A stretch of 64,000 nucleotides of DNA from Kamptonema formosum PCC 6407 (GTDB lineage: Bacteria > Cyanobacteriota > Cyanobacteriia > Cyanobacteriales > Microcoleaceae): NCBI RefSeq assembly GCF_000332155.1, contig NZ_KB235904.1, positions 1,944,541 to 2,008,540 of the forward strand, given 5' to 3'. Shown here piece after piece: positions 34,233 to 43,437 of the stretch. Numbering within the stretch: position 1 is the first letter of the stretch; every line of letters begins with the position of its first letter. Position numbers and translations under genes: made by a program. Below the pieces are notes generated by a model. The model was not told where the DNA came from. It saw only the letters and a list, made by a program, of their open reading frames with translations, and searched no databases.

Positions 34233-35492
34233 TCATTTGTGAACTGGCAAAGTAAAATGAAAACAGCTCCCCGCTTGCTCTGTAGAATCCACCCAAATTT
34301 GCCCATAGTGAGCTCGGACAATACGCTGGCAAAGAGCAAGACCAATGCCGTAACCATCCTTTAATTCATCTCGCTGAAGTCGGAAGCGGTCTTCAAAAAT
34401 ACTGCGGCAATTTTCCTCTGGAATTCCAGGCCCATTATCGCAAATACTAAATTGAACTTTGTAAGCTGTCCGGTGCAAAATTGAGATATTAATAGTTCCC
34501 TGTTCTGGCGTATACTTAACAGCATTATCCAACAAATTCATCATTACTTGCCGCAAGCGTTCCGGGTCGGCATAAACGCAGGGTAAGTCAGTAGGAATGT
34601 CAGTTTCTAAGTGCAGGGATTTAGCTTGAAATCGGTTTTGTAACTGAGCGATGATATCCTCACACAGAGGTCTTAGTTCTAGCTTTTGAGGTTTAATGTG
34701 AAATTCAGCATTCGTACCTCTAGCAGCTTGTAAGATATCCGTGATCATCCGGTCTATAGTTCGGATTTGATGGCGGGCCTGTTTGATTAAATGAGCTGTG
34801 AGAGTAGGCGTTACCGCAGGTAAGTTATTTTCCTTTTGCTTATGAGTTGATTCTAAAGTTTCCAGGGCCAAGGAAGCCGCCGTTAAGGGATTCCGCAGGT
34901 CATGGGCAAGCATCGCAATGATCCGGTCTTTCAACTGCAACTGCTCTTGCAGGTGTTCTTTATCCTGCTTGAGGCGAAAAACTTCGTCCGTGAGTTGCAT
35001 CAGTTCCGCAGCAGCAGCGATGGAATGGATAGAGGTTTTAGACTCCTTGGTTTCCCTATTGCTGAGTTCCGACTGTTCGTCACTCCAGTGTTCTTGGACT
35101 GAACGCTGCCAACGAGGCCACCAGTGTTCTAATTGGGCAATTAGATCGCTACCAGCAAGGGTTTGGCGGGGTTCGGGATGAATTTTCAGCAAACAGGGAG
35201 TTGCCATCAGCTTAAAGTGTTCAGCCAAATAAGGCTGTTCCCCCACATCGATGACTTGGAGTTCAAAGGCAAACTCTGTCTTCAAGTTTTCCAGGGACTT
35301 GCGGAGGAGGCGAATCTGTTCGCGGGAACCGGGACGTTTGTCCACAAATAGTAGAAGTTGTAGAAATGCCTCAGAGCAGGCAGGCTTTCCGGTAGAGCCG
35401 GGATTGCTGTCTCCTGAGACTCCGCGATGTTCCGCGTTGAAGCTTGGTCTCGGATGAAAATATTTAACCATTGCCGAGGATAGTGATTTCAC
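34233..35492 (-). CDS. sasA: Circadian output histidine kinase SasA
   Basis: A 419-residue kinase. Residues 43-135 form the KaiB-like sensory domain ([58 protein letters not shown]) that binds KaiC. HisKA has [20 protein letters not shown] (about residue 197); the ATPase has [25 protein letters not shown] and [14 protein letters not shown]. It passes the KaiABC phase to RpaA. The start GTG 35492 adds 7 residues to an alternative ATG at 35471. The length is somewhat above the usual 380-390 because of the N-terminal extension. Confidence 0.95.
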   Translation of the reverse strand: MKSLSSAMVKYFHPRPSFNAEHRGVSGDSNPGSTGKPACSEAFLQLLLFVDKRPGSREQIRLLRKSLENLKTEFAFELQVIDVGEQPYLAEHFKLMATPCLLKIHPEPRQTLAGSDLIAQLEHWWPRWQRSVQEHWSDEQSELSNRETKESKTSIHSIAAAAELMQLTDEVFRLKQDKEHLQEQLQLKDRIIAMLAHDLRNPLTAASLALETLESTHKQKENNLPAVTPTLTAHLIKQARHQIRTIDRMITDILQAARGTNAEFHIKPQKLELRPLCEDIIAQLQNRFQAKSLHLETDIPTDLPCVYADPERLRQVMMNLLDNAVKYTPEQGTINISILHRTAYKVQFSICDNGPGIPEENCRSIFEDRFRLQRDELKDGYGIGLALCQRIVRAHYGQIWVDSTEQAGSCFHFTLPVHK

Positions 35493-35532
35493 TTCTACTC
35501 TAATTTAATATCTTCTTTAGATTTATGTTATT

Positions 35533-37311
35533 GTGCCGAAGGTTTCAAATAAGGGTGGGCGAGTGAAATTTTTGATCTGGCAAAAAAATAAACCGTTGGA
35601 GGTGGTAGTTTGGGCTGCGATCGCTTTTTTTGCCGCCTGTCTGCTTCTGACTCTCCATCGCTACTATAGTTTTTACGCCGATTACGACCAAGGTATTTTT
35701 AATCAAGTTTTCTGGAATGGCACTCATGGGCGGATGTTTGAGAGTTCTCTTTCTTCGGCTCTGTCTACCAATGTCGTTCATAATGACCAACTGCCAGAAG
35801 TATTTTACTATCGGCTGGGGCAGCACTTCACTCCGGCTTTGATGGTCTGGCTGCCTATTTATGCTCTATTTCCCTCGCCTGTGACGCTGACGGTTTTGCA
35901 GGTAACGCTAGTGACGGCGGCGGGTTTGGTGCTCTATGCTCTGGCTAGACATTATCTCGAACCTCAATTATCTGCGGCGATCGCGATTAGTTTTTATGGT
36001 GCTAATGCTGTCATTGGCCCGACTTTGGGCAATTTTCACGATATTTGCCAAATTCCGCTTTATGTCTTTAGCTTGCTACTGGCAATGGAGAAGCGTAAGT
36101 GGCCGATATTTGGCATTTTAGCAGTCTTGATTTTAGCCGTGCGGGAGGATTCAGGAATTATCCTGTTTGGCGTTGGATTTTACATGATTTTGAGCCGCCG
36201 CTACCCTCGCACTGGTTTAGTTGTCTGTGCTTTGAGTTTTGGTTATATCGTTGTCCTCACTAACCTGATCATGCCTCTGTTTTCTGCTGATATTTCCCAG
36301 CGGTTTATGATCGAGCGTTTTGGTCAGTATACCGAAGGTGATGAAGCTTCTACTCTACAGATTCTCTGGGGAATGGTCAGTAACCCTTTGCGGTTGCTAG
36401 GGGAACTGTTTACGCCGTTTTGGGGAACGCTGAAGTATTTACTCGGTCAGTGGTTGCCTTTGGCCTTTGTGCCTGCGGTAGCACCTGCTTCTTGGGCGAT
36501 CGCAGGATTTCCCCTGCTCAAGTTATTTTTAGGTAAGGGAGTATCCGTACTAGCGATCAACATTCGCTATGCGATGACAGTCGTTCCCGGCCTATTTTAC
36601 GGCGTAATTCTATGGTGGGCCGAGAGGGGGGGAGGAGAGATGGGGAAGATGGGGAGGATGGGGAGGATGGGGGAGGTAGGGAAGACAAAAGAAGGTAGAG
36701 AGGATAGGGAAGGTAGGGAGAATTTAACTTCCTCATCTCCCCCATCTCCCTCATCTCCCTCATCTCCCTCATCTTTAAGATTTCAGCGCTTTTGGGCATT
36801 TTGCATCTGTTTATCGCTGTTTTTTACCTTCACTTCTAATCCCAATCGGACTTTTTCTTTTATTTTGCCAGATGCGATCGATCCCTTGGTATATGTCTCT
36901 TTGACTCGCCAATGGCAGCACGTCAGCCAAATGCGATCGCTCTTAAATCGGATTCCATCAGATGCCAGCGTAGCTGCGACTAATTATATCGTGCCGCATT
37001 TGTCTAGCCGCCGGGAAATTCTCAGGCTGCCGATGTTGGAATTGCGAAATGATGCGCGAGAAGTGGTCAAGATGGAATATTTAATTGCTGACCTTTGGCA
37101 CTTGCAGCAGTATCAAGTAGCGTTTAAACGGGAAAGAGGACAATTGCGTGCGATCGCGCCTATAATCGAGCAGCTTTCTAGTTCTGGAGAGTATGGAATT
37201 GTTGGCTTTCAAGATGGGGTAATTTTAATGCAAAAAGGTGCTGTTTCTGAACCTAATTCTGTAACTAAATGGAAAGCTTTTCGTCAACAAATAGAACCCA
37301 TCTTACAATGA
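35533..37311 (+). CDS. DUF2079 membrane protein with in-frame repeat insertion
   Basis: A 592-residue polytopic protein with about ten helices; hallmarks are YADYDQGIFNQVFWNGTHGR, HFTPALMVWLPIYALFP, NFHDICQIPLY and AVREDSGIILFGVGFYM. DUF2079 proteins are likely glycosyltransferase-C-like enzymes of the envelope. Residues about 364-415 are a low-complexity block (GEMGKMGRMGRMGEVGK ... SSPPSPSSPSSPSS), encoded by a G-rich then C-rich palindromic repeat that is otherwise intergenic here; it keeps the frame. The start is GTG at 35533, convergent/divergent spacing from sasA only 40 bp. Confidence 0.88.
   Translation: MPKVSNKGGRVKFLIWQKNKPLEVVVWAAIAFFAACLLLTLHRYYSFYADYDQGIFNQVFWNGTHGRMFESSLSSALSTNVVHNDQLPEVFYYRLGQHFTPALMVWLPIYALFPSPVTLTVLQVTLVTAAGLVLYALARHYLEPQLSAAIAISFYGANAVIGPTLGNFHDICQIPLYVFSLLLAMEKRKWPIFGILAVLILAVREDSGIILFGVGFYMILSRRYPRTGLVVCALSFGYIVVLTNLIMPLFSADISQRFMIERFGQYTEGDEASTLQILWGMVSNPLRLLGELFTPFWGTLKYLLGQWLPLAFVPAVAPASWAIAGFPLLKLFLGKGVSVLAINIRYAMTVVPGLFYGVILWWAERGGGEMGKMGRMGRMGEVGKTKEGREDREGRENLTSSSPPSPSSPSSPSSLRFQRFWAFCICLSLFFTFTSNPNRTFSFILPDAIDPLVYVSLTRQWQHVSQMRSLLNRIPSDASVAATNYIVPHLSSRREILRLPMLELRNDAREVVKMEYLIADLWHLQQYQVAFKRERGQLRAIAPIIEQLSSSGEYGIVGFQDGVILMQKGAVSEPNSVTKWKAFRQQIEPILQ
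36621..36776. repeat. GGGAGGATGG / CATCTCCCT repeat inside the DUF2079 gene
   Basis: A G-rich half (GATGGGGAGGATGGGG units) is followed by a C-rich inverted half (CATCTCCCT units). The same units are intergenic at 13895-13925, 27880-27955 and 63830-63872. The block length is a multiple of three, so the host gene stays open. Confidence 0.8.
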
Positions 37312-37621
37312 GGGGCTAGGGGCTAGGGACTAGGGACTACGATGCTTACGGCTAGGGGAAGAAGGGGAAGGCAGATAGTTCGGCGATTGAAATCGCTACT
37401 ACACAAACGAAGTCCGCCTACGCGGACTTAAAGAATAAAGGGGTATTTAAGGTAGATTTAGTATTATATCCAAATTACGGTAAAATGGAATAAGTACAGT
37501 TAGCAATTATAGCAGTTGCCAAGGCAGTTAAGACATTCTAAATTTAAAACCCTGATTCTAAACCCTTCTTCCGTCTTCCCTAGCCCCTAGCCCCTCTTAA
37601 ACCGCCTTGGCGGTTGCTATA
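37312..37621. repeat. Composite repeat between DUF2079 gene and recQ
   Basis: GGGGCTAGGGACTA units, one CGAAGTCCGCCTACGCGGACT unit (37408-37428), and an inverted pair of the GCAACCGCCAAGGCGGTT family (about 37508 and 37600-37621). The last of these encodes the C-terminus of recQ. Confidence 0.8.
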
Positions 37622-39076
37622 ACTCTTTTTGCAGTTATCGCAATGACCACAACGCAGAGATTTAGCTGCTTCTTCAAAGCCAAAAGCTTGTAACAAAAAT
37701 TGCCATCGACACTGACGAGTTGTAAGATACTGAGACATTTGTTGTGCTGCTGTGCGATTGAGTTGTTCGCCAGAGAGCGATCGCGCCGATTTATTGATAC
37801 TGTAGTTGAAGGGATCTCGCCAATTAAGCTGACCTGAACTGTGCAAAACTGATAAAGCGATCGCGCCTTCTGGAAATTTGCGAGAAATTGCTTCAACGTC
37901 CCCTTGTAATGGCAGTTTTTTGGCTAATTTTTGAGCTGTCTGATATTGCGATCGCAATTTATCTTCAAAAAATTCTCGCCGCTGCTTATCTTCGGGATAT
38001 AACCAACCTGTGGGCTCGCTTATTAATGTTAATGCTTCCGCTGGTTTACCATCACGCCCCGCCCGTCCGACTTCTTGAATATACTCTGATAATAGCAGTG
38101 GCGCTTGAAAATGTACAACCCATCTAACATTAGATTTATTAATCCCCATCCCAAATGCTGACGTGCAGACAACAAATTGGATATCTCCATTTAACCAAGC
38201 TTTTTCTATTTCCCTTCGTTCTTCTGCACTCAATCCAGCATGGTATGCTGCTGTTATATAATCTTCATCTTCCAGCCATGCTGCTAAGCTTTCGCTATCT
38301 TTCCTAGTCCGAACATAGATTAATCCAGCTTGTTTTTTTCTAGCGTTAATAAACTTTAATAACTGTTGTCGCCTTCCTCTCGGTGTCCAAACTATTTGAA
38401 CGCGCAAATTCAGATTTTCGCGATAGGGATTGAGCAGAAATTTTTCTGGTTTTTGTAGTTGTAAAACCTTCTGAATTGTCTGCTGAGTTTGGTGATCGGC
38501 CGTAGCAGTAAAAGCTGCAACTGCAATTTTACTTCCCATTGGCTTAGATTTTAGCAAAGTAGAGCGCACAGTCCCCAAACGCTGATAAGCTGGTCTGAAA
38601 GTTTCGCCCCATTGCACTAAACAATGAGCTTCATCTAATATTAAACCATTAATTTGAATCTGCGGCTGGCTGATACTTTCCCAGACTGGTTTACTGAGTA
38701 ATGTCTCTGGGGATAAATACAGCAATCTTAACTGATTTTGCTGTATTTGTTGCAATGTTTTCTTCCGCTGCTGTGCAGGTAATTGACTGTGAATTAATCC
38801 AGCGGGGAGATAGCGCTCGCGCAATTCTTGTACTTGATTTTCCATCAATGCCACCAGCGGCGATACTACTAATGTTAAACCAGTTTGTAGCAAGGCTGGC
38901 AGTTGAAAACAAATAGATTTACCGCCACCTGTAGGCATGATAATTAGGGCATCTTTTCCTGATAGTAGGCTGTGGATAATTTCACCTTGAGGTGGTCTAA
39001 AATCTTCGTAGCCCCAGATACTTTGGAAGGCGGCGCGAGCCCGATCTAAATGTGCTTGTTCTGGATAATCTTTCAT
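37580..39076 (-). CDS. recQ: RecQ-family ATP-dependent DNA helicase
   Basis: A 498-residue helicase: motif I MPTGGGKSICFQLPAL, motif II ILDEAHCLVQWGETF, motif III AFTATAD, motif VI QEVGRAGRDG. The zinc-binding region is short with RCGHCDNCKK near the end (about residue 477); no HRDC domain follows, as in the short cyanobacterial forms. The last 15 residues (SYSNRQGGLRGARG) are encoded by an intergenic palindromic repeat, so the native C-terminus probably ended close to the zinc motif. It unwinds recombination intermediates. Confidence 0.92.
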   Translation of the reverse strand: MKDYPEQAHLDRARAAFQSIWGYEDFRPPQGEIIHSLLSGKDALIIMPTGGGKSICFQLPALLQTGLTLVVSPLVALMENQVQELRERYLPAGLIHSQLPAQQRKKTLQQIQQNQLRLLYLSPETLLSKPVWESISQPQIQINGLILDEAHCLVQWGETFRPAYQRLGTVRSTLLKSKPMGSKIAVAAFTATADHQTQQTIQKVLQLQKPEKFLLNPYRENLNLRVQIVWTPRGRRQQLLKFINARKKQAGLIYVRTRKDSESLAAWLEDEDYITAAYHAGLSAEERREIEKAWLNGDIQFVVCTSAFGMGINKSNVRWVVHFQAPLLLSEYIQEVGRAGRDGKPAEALTLISEPTGWLYPEDKQRREFFEDKLRSQYQTAQKLAKKLPLQGDVEAISRKFPEGAIALSVLHSSGQLNWRDPFNYSINKSARSLSGEQLNRTAAQQMSQYLTTRQCRWQFLLQAFGFEEAAKSLRCGHCDNCKKSYSNRQGGLRGARG

Positions 39077-39144
39077 TTATACTTCGGGAAAAAATCTAAA
39101 TATAGCAATTATACTGAAGATTGCTTCATTATTGGTATTATTTT

Positions 39145-39212
39145 ATGTCATCACGAACGAAGCGAAGCAATAGCAAAGCATTGAGATTGCTTCGCTTCGC
39201 TCGTGATGACAT
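39145..39212. repeat. Large imperfect hairpin upstream of dnaA
   Basis: Arms ATGTCATCACGA-ACGAAGCG and ATTGCTTCGCTTCGCTCGTG pair over about 26 bp. It lies 157 bp before dnaA in the shared upstream region with recQ; it may be a mobile palindrome or a terminator for neither gene, as recQ diverges. Confidence 0.75.
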
Positions 39213-39368
39213 AGTTATCTTCGGAATGAGATAATGACGTTTAAGTTGAGCGTTAAACTTAATTTTATTGACTGAACCATAGCTTATGTGGTATTATAGA
39301 AATTCTAAAATGATTTGTAAATCTTTTTTCTGCATTCTACTTAAAATCTTAGAATAAATTAGAAAAAA

Positions 39369-40727
39369 ATGCGCTTAGAAATTCTCTGGAATCAGGTGCT
39401 TGAACGTCTCCAGGTACAACTAAGCCGACCTACCTTTGAGACATGGATTAAAACTGCCAGTCCTGAGCAACTGGAAAATAACTGTTTGATTATCCGCACC
39501 CCTAACCCTTTTGCTCGCAATTGGTTGCAGAAATATTACATTAAAACAATTGCTCAAGTAGTCGAGGATATCCTCGGTCATTCCGTTGATATCTACCTGA
39601 CAACCCTGAACGGAGATGAGACTACTAACAATGGTTCAGAACTAATTTGGCCATCTCCCGATATTCCAGAAAGTCACTCTCACCAACAGCCTAAACCTGC
39701 TAACTTAAATCCAAAATATATATTTGCCCGTTTTGTTGTCGGTTCAAATAATCGCATGGCTCACGCTGCTTCTCTGGCAGTGGCGGAGTCTCCAGGGCGA
39801 GAATTTAACCCGCTATTTCTGTGCGGTGGCGTGGGTTTGGGGAAAACTCACCTGATGCAAGCTATCGGTCATTATCGCCTGGAAATTGACCCCGATGCTA
39901 AAATCTTTTATGTCTCAACTGAGAAATTTACTAACGATTTGATCGCTGCAATTCGTAAAGATAGTATGCAAAGTTTCCGCGATAATTACCGAGCCGCAGA
40001 TGTGCTTTTAGTAGATGATATCCAATTTATAGAAGGCAAGGAATACACCCAAGAAGAATTTTTTCACACATTTAATACTTTACACGAAGCGGGTAAACAA
40101 ATAGTTTTAGCTTCAGACCGTCCGCCTAATCAAATTCCCCGTTTGCAAGAACGCCTTTGTTCCCGGTTTTCAATGGGGTTAATTGCAGATATTCAATTGC
40201 CTGATTTAGAGACACGGATGGCGATTTTACAAAAAAAAGCTGAGTATGAAAATATGCGGCTCCCGCGAGATGTAATTGAATATATCGCTTCTAGTTATAA
40301 GTCAAATATTCGGGAATTAGAGGGAGCTTTGATTCGGGCTGTGGCTTATCTTTCGATTACGGGTTTGCCGATGACTGTGGAGAATCTGGCCCCAATTTTA
40401 AACCCTCAAACTGAGAGATTGGAGGCTTCCCCGGATGCGATCCTGACAGCAGTAGGGGATGTATTTGACCTTTCAGTTGAGGAGTTGAAAGGCAATTCTA
40501 GACGCAGAGAAATTAGCCTTGCTCGTCAAGTGGGGATGTATTTGATGCGACAACATACGGATTTGAGTTTACCTAAAATTGGTGAGGTTTTTGGGGGTAA
40601 GGATCACACGACGGTGCTTTACAGTTGCGATAAGATTGCTCAATTGCGGAATACTGACCCGAATTTATCTCAAACTTTACGTCAGTTAGGCGATCGCATC
40701 AATGCTGTTAGCCGATCGCAAAATTAA
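39369..40727 (+). CDS. dnaA: Chromosomal replication initiator DnaA
   Basis: A 452-residue protein: N-terminal domain I ([28 protein letters not shown]), AAA+ ATPase with Walker [16 protein letters not shown], Walker [15 protein letters not shown] and sensor box [10 protein letters not shown], and the domain IV signature [19 protein letters not shown]. It opens the origin. A cluster of DnaA boxes lies directly after the stop codon. Confidence 0.98.
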   Translation: MRLEILWNQVLERLQVQLSRPTFETWIKTASPEQLENNCLIIRTPNPFARNWLQKYYIKTIAQVVEDILGHSVDIYLTTLNGDETTNNGSELIWPSPDIPESHSHQQPKPANLNPKYIFARFVVGSNNRMAHAASLAVAESPGREFNPLFLCGGVGLGKTHLMQAIGHYRLEIDPDAKIFYVSTEKFTNDLIAAIRKDSMQSFRDNYRAADVLLVDDIQFIEGKEYTQEEFFHTFNTLHEAGKQIVLASDRPPNQIPRLQERLCSRFSMGLIADIQLPDLETRMAILQKKAEYENMRLPRDVIEYIASSYKSNIRELEGALIRAVAYLSITGLPMTVENLAPILNPQTERLEASPDAILTAVGDVFDLSVEELKGNSRRREISLARQVGMYLMRQHTDLSLPKIGEVFGGKDHTTVLYSCDKIAQLRNTDPNLSQTLRQLGDRINAVSRSQN

Positions 40728-40747
40728 TTGAAGCCATCTACCGCTAC

Positions 40748-40800
40748 TGTGGAAAAACCTGTGGATAATCTGTGGAAAATTTGACTAAATCTGGGGAAAA
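40748..40800. other. DnaA-box cluster after dnaA, oriC candidate
   Basis: Three perfect 9-mers on one strand: TGTGGAAAA at 40748 and 40771 and TGTGGATAA at 40760 (complements TTTTCCACA and TTATCCACA), with a near match TGGGGAAAA at 40792. Phasing is 12 and 11 bases, close to one helical turn. This is either the replication origin or a dnaA autoregulatory or titration site. Confidence 0.65.
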
Positions 40801-41008
40801 AATTACTAGGACTTAGGTATAGCTAGGTACTAGGGCGTGTTTTCTGGCCTCGTTGTATCCTGAAAGTATCCTGAAAATAGCGATCGCAGACAGGGAGTTT
40901 TGCCAACATTCCCACCCCTGAAGGGGATGCAGGGCTGTTTCATTCTAAATTCTTTGACCTCACCCCCCAAACCACCTAACCGCCTTGGCGGTTGCCATAT
41001 TTGCAATT

Positions 41009-42157
41009 ATGAATACTTCAGTTTCTCTCTGTCAGCCTTGGTCATTTCCCTACTGTCCCGCCCCTCCAAACTGGACGCTAAATTGGCGATCGCTTCAAGC
41101 AGAGTTTGAGTGGTTGCAGTCTCTGGAAAATTGCCCCCAAGATCCTCAATATCACGCCGAAGGCGATGTTTTAACCCACACTCGCCTGGTTTGCGAGGCA
41201 CTGATCTCCTTGTCCCAATGGCGAGAATTACCACCCATCCAGCAGTCAGTTGTATTTGCAGCCGCCTTGCTGCACGATGTGGCAAAGCCTGACGCAACAA
41301 CCATTGAAGCCGATGGCAGCATCACTTCTAAGGGGCACGTCTTACAAGGGGCAAAAATGGCACGGCAGTTGCTTTGGCGTGCCAGAGTACCCTTTGAACA
41401 GCGAGAGGCGATAGTTGGTTTAGTGAGGTATGGCAGTTTACCCCTATGGTTTTGGGATAAGCCAAATCCTCAGCAAGCAACGATCGCAGCCAGCCAACTG
41501 ATTCGGTGCGACTTGCTAGCACTATTAGCAGAAGCGGATGTTCGGGGCCGTGAGTGTAGCGATCGCCCTCAACTTTTAGAACGGATTGAATTTTTCCGGG
41601 AATTTTGCCAAGAAAATGACTGCTTCGATCGCCCCCGCCAATTTCCCTCAGATTATAGTCGATTTATCTACTTCCAAAAAGAAGATCGCAATCTCAATTA
41701 TACAGCATTTGACGATACCCAATTTGAAGTAGTTTTAATGTCAGGATTGCCGGGAGCCGGTAAAGATTATTGGATTCAGGAACACCTACCAGACTGGCCT
41801 GTAATTTCCCTAGACGCAATCCGAAAAGTCTTAAAAGTTTCCCCAGAAGACGACCAAGGAGTTGTTGTCAATCAAGCGAAAGCAGCCGCTAAAGAGTATC
41901 TGAGAGCCAGAAAATCTTTTGTTTGGAATGCGACGAATACAACTCGGCAAATGCGCTCATCTCTGATTCGATTATTTGCTAATTATCAGGCACGAATTCG
42001 CATTGTTTATTTAGAAGTTCCTTGCGAAGAATTGCTGCGGCGAAACCTTTCTCGCTCGGCCAGAGTACCTGAAGCTGTGATTTTGAAGTTGAGCGATCGC
42101 TTAGATATACCCAATATCACGGAAGCTCACAGAGTAGATTGGGTTGTACAAAGCTAA
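41009..42157 (+). CDS. HD-domain phosphohydrolase / P-loop kinase fusion
   Basis: A 382-residue two-domain protein. Residues 45-215 form an HD domain (AEGDVLTHTRLVCEALISL, ALLHDVAKPDAT, SKGHVLQGAKMARQLLW), as in CCA-adding-enzyme-type HD proteins. Residues 240-380 are an AAA/T4 Pnkp-like kinase (VVLMSGLPGAGKDYWIQEH, VISLDAIRK, FVWNATNTTRQMRS, RIVYLEVPCEELLRRN). The pairing suggests phosphate removal and addition on nucleic-acid ends, perhaps RNA repair, but this is inference. I chose ATG 41009, because the longer frame begins in a palindromic repeat. Confidence 0.82.
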   Translation: MNTSVSLCQPWSFPYCPAPPNWTLNWRSLQAEFEWLQSLENCPQDPQYHAEGDVLTHTRLVCEALISLSQWRELPPIQQSVVFAAALLHDVAKPDATTIEADGSITSKGHVLQGAKMARQLLWRARVPFEQREAIVGLVRYGSLPLWFWDKPNPQQATIAASQLIRCDLLALLAEADVRGRECSDRPQLLERIEFFREFCQENDCFDRPRQFPSDYSRFIYFQKEDRNLNYTAFDDTQFEVVLMSGLPGAGKDYWIQEHLPDWPVISLDAIRKVLKVSPEDDQGVVVNQAKAAAKEYLRARKSFVWNATNTTRQMRSSLIRLFANYQARIRIVYLEVPCEELLRRNLSRSARVPEAVILKLSDRLDIPNITEAHRVDWVVQS

Positions 42158-42274
42158 TAAGTAGAAGGAAGAAGGAAGAAGGATTTAGTTATCTAGGAGA
42201 GAAGGAAGAATGTTTATACAGTCAGCTTTTTAGCCATCCTTATCTTATGTTTAATTAGGTGGATTTACTTACCC

Positions 42275-42375
42275 AGGACTTACGCAAAAAAACCCGGTTT
42301 CTTTGAAAAATCATCGATTTTTTCGATAGATATTGACGCAGAAACCGGGTTTTTGGCCTCGCGTGCGTAAGTCCT
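42275..42375. repeat. MITE-like repeat family 1, copy C
   Basis: Starts AGGACTTACGCA and ends TGCGTAAGTCCT, with inner AAACCCGGTTTCTTTGA and GAAACCGGGTTTTT arms around CATCGATTTTTTCGATAG. Confidence 0.85.
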
Positions 42376-42377
42376 GT

Positions 42378-42483
42378 TACCAATTCTCCAAGTTATTGAG
42401 ACAATCTGCATTGTTGAGTTAACTTCAGAAGATCGACCTGCCTCCTCCTGCCTCTACTATTGCATAACTTTGGAGAATTGGTA
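42378..42483. repeat. Palindromic element with ACCAATTCTCCAA ends
   Basis: Arms TACCAATTCTCCAAGTTAT and ATAACTTTGGAGAATTGGTA bound a 106-bp unit abutting the previous repeat. No gene. The rest of the gap up to 42650 shows a short CGAGCAGAG...GCTTTCGCC stretch and nothing else. Confidence 0.7.
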
Positions 42484-42650
42484 TAACCCCTCTTTTCTCA
42501 CTTCGAGCAGAGAAAAAGGCTTTCGCCTTGCGATCGCGGGATTTTAGCCATTCTCAATAATTTATGCAACGCTCGGCGAAAGCCTTACAAACCAGTAATT
42601 CCAGAAAATTCTCTCCCCGTAGTGACAAAAGAGGGATAACTTCTAACTTT

Positions 42651-43229
42651 CTAAAAAGGGATCGGATCGTAATCAGGGCCCTCACCTTCCTCAGAAGGAA
42701 TCGGTTCAATTGAGGGAGAATTTGGAGATTGATATCCTGATGGATTGGATTCCCAATTTTCGGTTCCACTAGACTGATTAGCCGTAGTAGAAACAGGGTT
42801 TTGACCTCGATTGCGCGAACCTAGAGATACGACATTACTAGGAGCAGAAACAGGTGCATTTGTAGGAACTTTAGTCTGCTCTGTGTGGGATATATTGGCT
42901 GTTGAAAAGGATGTCATCTCCGCTGCTCCGAGACTATAAATCTGCTCAGCGGTTAATTCAGCGCGTTTTTCCTTAAATCCTTCCGGTTTTCGCTCAATCG
43001 TGTTCATATTCAGGCGACCTTTAATAATAATGCGATCGCCTTGGTGATAATTGCCGTGAATTTCTTGAGCCAAATTTCCCCATCCTATAACCTTCAAAGT
43101 TGATGGGGGATCTTCAGGCCGACTACCTGGAAACTGCACAAGCATTTCAGCTATTTGAGTTTGATTATCAGGGGTGTAGCGGAGTTGCGGTGCTTGAACG
43201 ATCTCCGCCATCAAAATACAGCTATTCAT
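42651..43229 (-). CDS. ssb: Single-stranded DNA-binding protein-like (OB fold)
   Basis: A 192-residue protein. The N-terminal 105 residues resemble an SSB OB fold (MNSCILMAEIVQAPQLRY, LKVIGWGNLAQEIHGNYHQG, DRIIIKGRLNMNT). A disordered Ser/Asn/Pro-rich linker leads to the acidic tip YDPIPF, like the protein-docking tail of SSB. I chose ATG 43229; the frame continues upstream only through the TTGGTAA repeat array (encoding TNHQLPITNYQ units), which is not coding. The cyanobacterial genome usually has another, canonical ssb. Confidence 0.85.
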   Translation of the reverse strand: MNSCILMAEIVQAPQLRYTPDNQTQIAEMLVQFPGSRPEDPPSTLKVIGWGNLAQEIHGNYHQGDRIIIKGRLNMNTIERKPEGFKEKRAELTAEQIYSLGAAEMTSFSTANISHTEQTKVPTNAPVSAPSNVVSLGSRNRGQNPVSTTANQSSGTENWESNPSGYQSPNSPSIEPIPSEEGEGPDYDPIPF

Positions 43230-43437
43230 CAGTTGGTAATTGGTAATTGGTAATTGGTGATTGGTAATTGGTGATTGGTGATTGGTAATTGGTAATTGGT
43301 AATTGATAATTGATAATTGATAATTGGTGATTGGTAATTGGTGATTGGTAAGAACTAACACCAACAAACAACAAAAAATAAACCACGCAACTAACTAACA
43401 ACGATTAACAACTAACAACTAACAACTAACAATTAAC
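43230..43437. repeat. TTGGTAA/TTGATAA and AACTAAC heptamer arrays
   Basis: 43232-43350 is a run of TTGGTAA, TTGGTGA and TTGATAA heptamers directly upstream of ssb, so its promoter must lie within or beyond the array. 43385-43437 is an AACTAAC array that reaches the stop codon of the next gene. Confidence 0.85.

Noticed and set aside
43232..43367. N-terminal extension of the ssb frame (TNHQLPITNYQ units)
   Set aside because: It is the translation of a TTGGTAA repeat array; ATG 43229 gives the normal SSB start.
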